From Ceratothoa steindachneri (taxonomy: Eukaryota; Arthropoda; Malacostraca; Isopoda; Cymothoidae): a stretch of 64,000 nt of DNA. Below the pieces are notes generated by a model. The model ran no database searches, had not been told where the DNA came from, and saw only the letters and a program-made list of their open reading frames with translations. The translations under genes and the position numbers were made by a program. Positions 58,800-64,000 of this stretch are shown piece by piece (positions within the stretch are counted from its first letter, which is position 1; each line of letters opens with the position of its first letter). The DNA is taken from NCBI GenBank assembly GCA_963969495.1, contig OZ018330.1, positions 72,689,954-72,753,953 of the forward strand. Direction: 5' to 3'.

Positions 58800-60611
58800 T
58801 TAGGAACCATCACAACCTTCCCTTCCCATAAACTCATCCAACCTACTCTTAAATACATTTAGATTTGGACTACCTACTACCCTCTGCGGCAATTTGTTCA
58901 AGAAGTCTACCACTCTATTGGTGAAAAAATATTTTCTTAAATCCAACCTACACCCTTGCTTTTTAATTTTCAAGTGGTGACCTCTAGTCCGATTTGCATC
59001 ATCTAACTCAAAATACTTGCTAACATCCAATTTATCTATCCCGGAAAATTTTTTAAAGAGCTCAATCATATCCCCTCTCACACACCTCCTTTCGAACGAG
59101 AACATATTTAATACCCTCAGTCTATCTATATATTCAAGGTGTCTCAGGGAAGGAATAATCTTTGTTGCCCTCCATTGCACTGACTCAAGAAGGTTAATAT
59201 CGTGTCTAAAATGTGGGGACCATGCCTGTATACAGTACTCTAGATGTGGCCTAAGATAAGAGTTATAGAGTTTAAGAATAACCTCCTTACTTTTGTAACT
59301 GACATTTCTCTTAATAAAACCCAGCACTCTATTTTCCCTATTTCTTGCTTCAATACACTGCTTAGAAAACCTTAATGACTTATCTATTACTACTCCTAGA
59401 TCTTTCTCATCCTCTACTGAGCTCAGCCAATGCCCATCAATTTCATAGTTAAATTCTCTATTATCTTTTCCCATGTTAATAACTTTGCACTTATCTAGGT
59501 TGAAAGTCATTTGCCACTTATGTGCCCAGGATAACAATTTATTTAAATCCCCCTGCACTTTAAAATTATCATCAATATCTTTAACTAATGCTGCTAATTT
59601 GGTATCATCCGCAAAAATTGACACTTCATTATTAACTGCCTCCCCAAGATCGTTTATATAGATGACAAATAATAATGGACCGAGAACTGATCCCTGAGGA
59701 ACCCCACTGATAACATCCCTCCACTCTGACTTTACACCATTTAGCACTACCCTTTGCTTCCTGTCTTTCAGCCACTCAGCTATCCAATTTGAAACACCCC
59801 CACATATCCCAATCATTTTTAATTTATGAACTAGTCTCCTATGTGGTACCTTATCAAATGCTTTACTAAAATCTAAGTAAATTATATCTACATTCTCTCC
59901 CTTATCTACTTGATCTGTTACAAACTCCAGAAAGTCTAGTAAGTTAGTCAAACATGATCTACCTGATCTAAACCCATGCTGAGCATCGCTGATTAACCCC
60001 TCCCTCTCTAGATGTTGGCAAATCCCTTTTTTAACTATTTTCTCAAGAATTTTACAGACTACAGGAGTTAGGCTAACCGGTTTAAAGTTATTTGGATCCT
60101 CTATACTACCCTTCTTGAAAATGGGGACTACATTTGCTCTCTTCCAATCATCGGGTATTTCTCCATATTCCAGTGACCTAGTATATAACTTCTCCAGAGC
60201 TATTGAGATACTTTCTACACCTTCTTTAAGTATCCTAGAATGAATATTATCAGGGCCGGAGGCCTTGGTAGTATCTAACTCACCTATTAGTCCTTTTATC
60301 ATCCTCCAATCCACACTAATGTTAGTAAACACCTCTTTCCCTGACCCATGAGTACTATACATAAGACTATTTAGTTTCTCCTTTGTAAATACTGATGCAA
60401 AATGACCATTTAGTACCTCAACTATTTCCTCATCAGTTTCTCTCACAACCCCTTCATATTTGATAGGTCCTATTTTAACTCTGCCAGACTTGTTATTAAT
60501 TTTATAGTAACTAAAGAACTTTCTAGGATCTTTGTTACTATCCTGAGCTAATTTAATTTCTGACACCCTTTTGTTCTTCTTTATAATCTTATTTAACTCA
60601 TTCCTAGCCAT
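58800..60611 (-). CDS. LINE reverse transcriptase, intact 603-codon frame
   Basis: RT motifs in order: GPDNIHSRILKEG (residue 119), VSLTPVVCKILEKIV, HGFRSGRSCLTNLLDF, motif A YLDFSKAFDKVPHRRL (Asp 247), motif B GVPQGSVLGPLLF and the catalytic FADDTKLA (333-336). The C-terminal part has LRPHLEYCIQAW, RLRVLNMFSFERRCVRGDMIEL and FFTNRVVDFLNKLP. All catalytic residues are present and there is no stop or shift. The start is a convenient ATG; the true protein began further upstream with an endonuclease that this copy lacks. It would copy element RNA at a nick, but this copy cannot work alone. CR1 or Rex/Jockey-like affinity is from overall pattern. Confidence 0.85.
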   Translation of the reverse strand: MARNELNKIIKKNKRVSEIKLAQDSNKDPRKFFSYYKINNKSGRVKIGPIKYEGVVRETDEEIVEVLNGHFASVFTKEKLNSLMYSTHGSGKEVFTNISVDWRMIKGLIGELDTTKASGPDNIHSRILKEGVESISIALEKLYTRSLEYGEIPDDWKRANVVPIFKKGSIEDPNNFKPVSLTPVVCKILEKIVKKGICQHLEREGLISDAQHGFRSGRSCLTNLLDFLEFVTDQVDKGENVDIIYLDFSKAFDKVPHRRLVHKLKMIGICGGVSNWIAEWLKDRKQRVVLNGVKSEWRDVISGVPQGSVLGPLLFVIYINDLGEAVNNEVSIFADDTKLAALVKDIDDNFKVQGDLNKLLSWAHKWQMTFNLDKCKVINMGKDNREFNYEIDGHWLSSVEDEKDLGVVIDKSLRFSKQCIEARNRENRVLGFIKRNVSYKSKEVILKLYNSYLRPHLEYCIQAWSPHFRHDINLLESVQWRATKIIPSLRHLEYIDRLRVLNMFSFERRCVRGDMIELFKKFSGIDKLDVSKYFELDDANRTRGHHLKIKKQGCRLDLRKYFFTNRVVDFLNKLPQRVVGSPNLNVFKSRLDEFMGREGCDGS

Positions 60612-60878
60612 TCTCAGATCAGATCAGATCAAATGGTTCGGTATTACCTTTACATCGGCACCTGATATATAGTCATATTTATTAGAAAGTATTAAAATAT
60701 TCAGATTATTATCTTTGTCCACAATATTATTTTTCAGGCTCTTTACCTATTTATAGTTGCCTTTGTCTTGTATTTACATTAAGATTATGTACAGAGTTTC
60801 AGAATATATATACATATATATAAATAAAATATGTCATATGTTTCAATTTAAATTATCACATAAAATAGGGCAAATGTC

Positions 60879-61697
60879 TCAATTCAAACTACTTACAAAT
60901 TTTTCTCTCATTTTCCACATTCTTGATAAAATCATCTTATGTTTTTCTTGTTCATTCTTATTCATATTACTGCTAAACAATAGAATTGCAGCTATAAATG
61001 ATTTTTTATCAGTGTAAAATTTACTCTCCTGTCTAATGTTTATCAATCTTGGACATTCGTATAAAAAATGATCTATTTTTTTCATGTTGCAAAGGAGACA
61101 TTGGTCTGTTTGATTTTTATCCAATTTTTCATTCCTCCAGTTCAGTTTGAGTGTATTGGTTCTTGCCAAAAATAAGATTCTTGAGTACTGGTCATTGTAA
61201 TAAATTCCATCTTCTTTAATTTTCTTTTTATATTCACAATATATTGCAAGACTACTTCTTTCTGCTAGCTCTCTCTTCCATTTGTCTGTATCTATGTTAT
61301 TTATAATGTTTTTCAGTTCAGTTTTATTTTTGTATTTAATATTGTCCAACGATAAATTATGGGCATTCATGTAGGATTGTATACTTTTTATCCATTTGTT
61401 AGATTTATTATTGTATAATACAATAAATATCTTACTTAGCAATTCATTTTCATTATTGCTGATTAGATATTTTATATACATGATCACCTTTAGGGCCAAC
61501 CTATTTTCAAAAGTAGAGGATCCAATTTCTCCTCTAAGGGCAGCAACAGGAGTATATTTTGGAGCTCCAAGAATATGTCTATATGCCCTATTTTCAGCCT
61601 TCTGGTATTCATTTATTTCATTTTTTTGTAAAATACATAATTTCCGCTGAGTATATTGCACTTGGTAATATGATGTTTTTCCAATAGGCTTTACCAA
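60879..61697 (-). pseudogene. LINE L, ORF2 C-terminal part
   Basis: 272 codons in a frame different from the RT part; the two overlap at 61618-61697, so one frameshift joins them. It ends with a zinc-like motif CLLCNMKKIDHFLYEC (CX2CX6HX4C), which many LINE RTs carry after the catalytic core. The start RAYRHILGAPKYTPVAALRG is typical of the region after the thumb. Confidence 0.75.
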
Positions 61698-63924
61698 TAA
61701 GCACCTTATTTGTGCTTTTACTAATTACTGAGGGCAGCATATGACTCATTGATTGAATAAATTTAAGCTTCTCTTCTTTATGTATTTTGAAATAATTCCT
61801 AGAGTTATTAAATTCAACTCCAAGGTATTTTAAATGGCTAACCACTTGAATATCATTTATTTGAACAATATTTTTTATTTCACAGTAGCTTTTATTATAT
61901 ATGATAATTTTACTTTTATTATAATTTATTGATAGACCGAATATTTCAGCAGCTTCTTTCAAGGTTTTTATTAGGAATGTTGTTTCTATAAGTGAATTAG
62001 ATATCAAAAGGCCATCATCAGCATAAAACAGGGCCGGGATATAGAAATCTTTAGATTTGAATCCATATTTACTGTCTATTATCTTACTAAGTATAATATA
62101 CGTTATTAATACAAATAAAGTGGTTGAACCATTGCATCCTTGTTTGATGCCACTACTTATATCAATTTTAACTTTATGTTTGTTTAAGCAGAGAAAAGTA
62201 TAATCACTTGTATATAGAGCTGCTATAGTATTAATTATTTCTGGACATATTCTATATTTTTTTAGGGTTTCTATTATTTTACCTCTTTTTATTGAATCAA
62301 ATGCTTTTTTGAAGTCTATTGATACCACATATAGTGGTTTTTTATTTTGATAACTATAATCAATACAGTAGGATAACATTAACATATTATCTTCAATACG
62401 TCTTTTTTTGGTAAACCCTTGTTGATATTCAAGCTGGCACAAGTTTTCACGTAAATGGACTTCAATTTTTTCTTTTATAATTGTCATATATATTTTATAT
62501 GTAATATTGGTTAGGGCTATAGGTCTAAAATCTGATGTTGTTGGTCTTTTTGTTTTTGGTATCAATTTTGTGAGGGATGATTTCCAATTTTCTGGTATAT
62601 TATTTCCCTTTACATCATTTAGTGCTTCCAAAATCTTCTTTAGGAATTTTTTACTATTCTCTAGTACCTTTATAAATTCACATTTTAATCCATCTGGTCC
62701 TGAGGCTTTTTTGTTTTTCAACCTGCTTATTGCTGCCTTAACTTCTTCTTCTGTTATCAATGGACATTTCATGCTATTGCATGGATTTGATGGTAATTTG
62801 GCCACATAATCAAAATTTTCCATTATAAATTTATTGTCTGTTTGGAAATGTATTATTTGGTCGTTATCCATCTTAACTGTCAGTAGTCTATTGTAGAATT
62901 CTTTTTCATAATTCTGCTTTAGTGTATTATTCCAGTAATTATTAATATCATTTTCATGTATTTTATATTGATTACTCCAAAAGTTATTTATTTCTTTTAC
63001 ACATTCTGTTTCATCTAGTTTTTTTCCAGTGGAGTTATATACTGATATCTCTCTTGGGTTCTTGTCAGTATTTCTTAAGGTGTTTATGTGTTTCCAAAGT
63101 TTTCTGCTCTTATCTTCCTTTATTTGTTCTGTTAGAGCCTTTTCTAGTTTTTCCCTTGAGTCACGAACAAGTAATTGCACTTTTAATTTCTGCTCTAAAT
63201 ATTTCTGAGTGAATTCTTCTTTGATAGATTCTTCTTTGGCATTTCTTTTTATTCTATTATAGTACTTTCTTAATTTAATATTCTGCTTTATTTCAAAATT
63301 TAGCCATCTTGGTTCTGGATTTGTTTTATCTATATTTGCCTTTTTCTTATACGTTTTTTTTAGTATAGCATCTGCTTTTTCTTTTATGCATTTTTCAATT
63401 TTTGTTATAGACCACTTTGAGTTGTCATTGTCCATTTCTTCTTCTATAGATCTTATATAATTTGACACATTTTCTTGATTAAATTTATAATAACTATATT
63501 CCAAAATTTGTTCTCTTTTTGGTACAATTTTATTAGCTTCAAAAACTATTTTTATGAGATTATGATCTGATATGTCAAACCATTCTCTTTCTTCATCGAT
63601 GTGCATAGTGCAGAAACTTTGGTACATATGATCATTTACAATTGCGTAGTCAATTGTACTTTTCAATCCTCTCTGTTCCCATGTGAATATCCCCTCACAG
63701 TTTGGATCTGCATTTAATATTATTAAGTTTTTATCTTCTATAAGTTGTAGAAGTTGCTTACCATTTGTATTTGTGGTGTGAGCTCCAACAAGGTTAACAT
63801 GACCATTGAAGTCTCCAAGAATTAGAAGTGGGTTGTTATTATACTTTTTTATTAATTCTTTAATTTGATAGTACTTTTGATAGTTTTCATGGGGTCTCAC
63901 AGACATATAAACCAATATAATCAC
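61618..63924 (-). pseudogene. LINE L, ORF2 endonuclease and RT
   Basis: 768 codons. The endonuclease end has LLILGDFNGHVN (37-40 GDFN), STIDYAIVND and ISDHNLIKI (SDH 119-121). The RT has SGPDGLKCEFIK, RPIALTNITYKIYMTIIKE, motif A SIDFKKAFDS, GIKQGCNGSTTLF and YADDGLL (634-637). The catalytic residues are intact. The first part of the endonuclease lies beyond a frameshift near 63925 and beyond 64000. The enzyme would nick DNA and reverse transcribe its RNA. Confidence 0.8.
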
Positions 63925-64000
63925 TTAAATTTTGAATATTATTTTCTACCTGTAATTTTTTATATGCCCTTTTCTTCTCTGAAATTTTTCTAGCTATCTC

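Larger units (their letters stand above)
58588..60620 (-). mobile_element. CR1/Jockey-type LINE with intact RT frame, 5' truncated
   Basis: The tail is ATAT-type repeats at 58588-58602. The 3' UTR at 58603-58799 includes a hairpin-forming block. One uninterrupted RT frame follows up to about 60611. The junction with other DNA is near 60620, next to a GATCA microsatellite (60614-60633). The endonuclease and any ORF1 are gone, as usual for 5'-truncated LINE copies. Confidence 0.8.
60780..64000 (-). mobile_element. AT-rich APE-type LINE (L), runs off the window
   Basis: The 3' region at 60780-60878 is TA-rich, with a coding region from 60879 to the window edge. ORF2 is split by one frameshift near 61650 and another near 63925. 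It is strongly AT-rich, unlike the GC-rich I-clade LINE nearby. Its clade is not certain. Confidence 0.75.

Overview
This window is eukaryotic and almost certainly arthropod. A large-genome crustacean (decapod-like) fits best, but that is inferred only from the kinds of repeats present. No bacterial genes, operons or ribosome binding sites were seen. The only host gene I can support is a minus-strand homologue of LRPPRC (bicoid stability factor, bsf, in flies). Three exons were found by joining splice sites with compatible phases: 24030-23855, 6705-6577 and 1382-1225. Together they encode 152 complete codons plus two split codons from the N-terminal part of the protein. The two introns between them are 17.1 kb and 5.2 kb and are packed with nested transposons. 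The first coding exon (mitochondrial presequence) and the exons after 1225 were not found.

The commonest repeat is a GC-rich, I-clade-like LINE, always on the minus strand, with at least eleven copies or fragments: 1495-6030, 7310-7556, 11820-16030, 17636-21290, 22266-22500, 25320-26230, 27345-30600, 30605-36310, 36311-38155, 38156-38890 and 51945-57317. Combining copies gives a 5' UTR of about 570 bp, an ORF1 of about 790 codons with three CCHC knuckles, a short ORF1/ORF2 overlap, an ORF2 of about 1240 codons (endonuclease, reverse transcriptase, RNase H) and a 3' UTR of about 200 bp. Every copy is broken, and several have lost the RT or RNase H internally.

From 7.6 to 17.3 kb lies a decayed plus-strand Ty3/Gypsy copy. 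It is split by a 2655-bp hAT-like DNA transposon with an exact 8-bp target duplication, then by a LINE copy and other sequence. Other pieces inside the host introns or further upstream include a 227-bp mariner relic with TA duplications, a Tc1/mariner-superfamily transposase pseudogene at 26-27 kb, a LINE relic at 23 kb, a SINE-like tRNA-derived segment at 24.5 kb and transposase-like remains at 21.8 and 39 kb.

The most unusual object is a minus-strand Ty3/Gypsy-like LTR retrotransposon at about 42.6-49.0 kb. It has gag with five CCHC knuckles, a retropepsin, RT and RNase H. Between RNase H and integrase it carries an OTU-like cysteine-protease fold and a second retropepsin-like domain, followed by integrase with a GPY-type C-terminus and a tRNA-Lys primer binding site. 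The decayed copy at 7.6 kb keeps the same OTU-end/second-retropepsin junction, so the arrangement is a family property and not a local accident.

The right end (50.5-64 kb) holds a second I/Jockey-like LINE interrupted by the best I-clade copy, two CR1/Jockey-type LINE insertions (one with an intact 603-codon RT ORF), and an AT-rich endonuclease/RT LINE that runs off the window edge.
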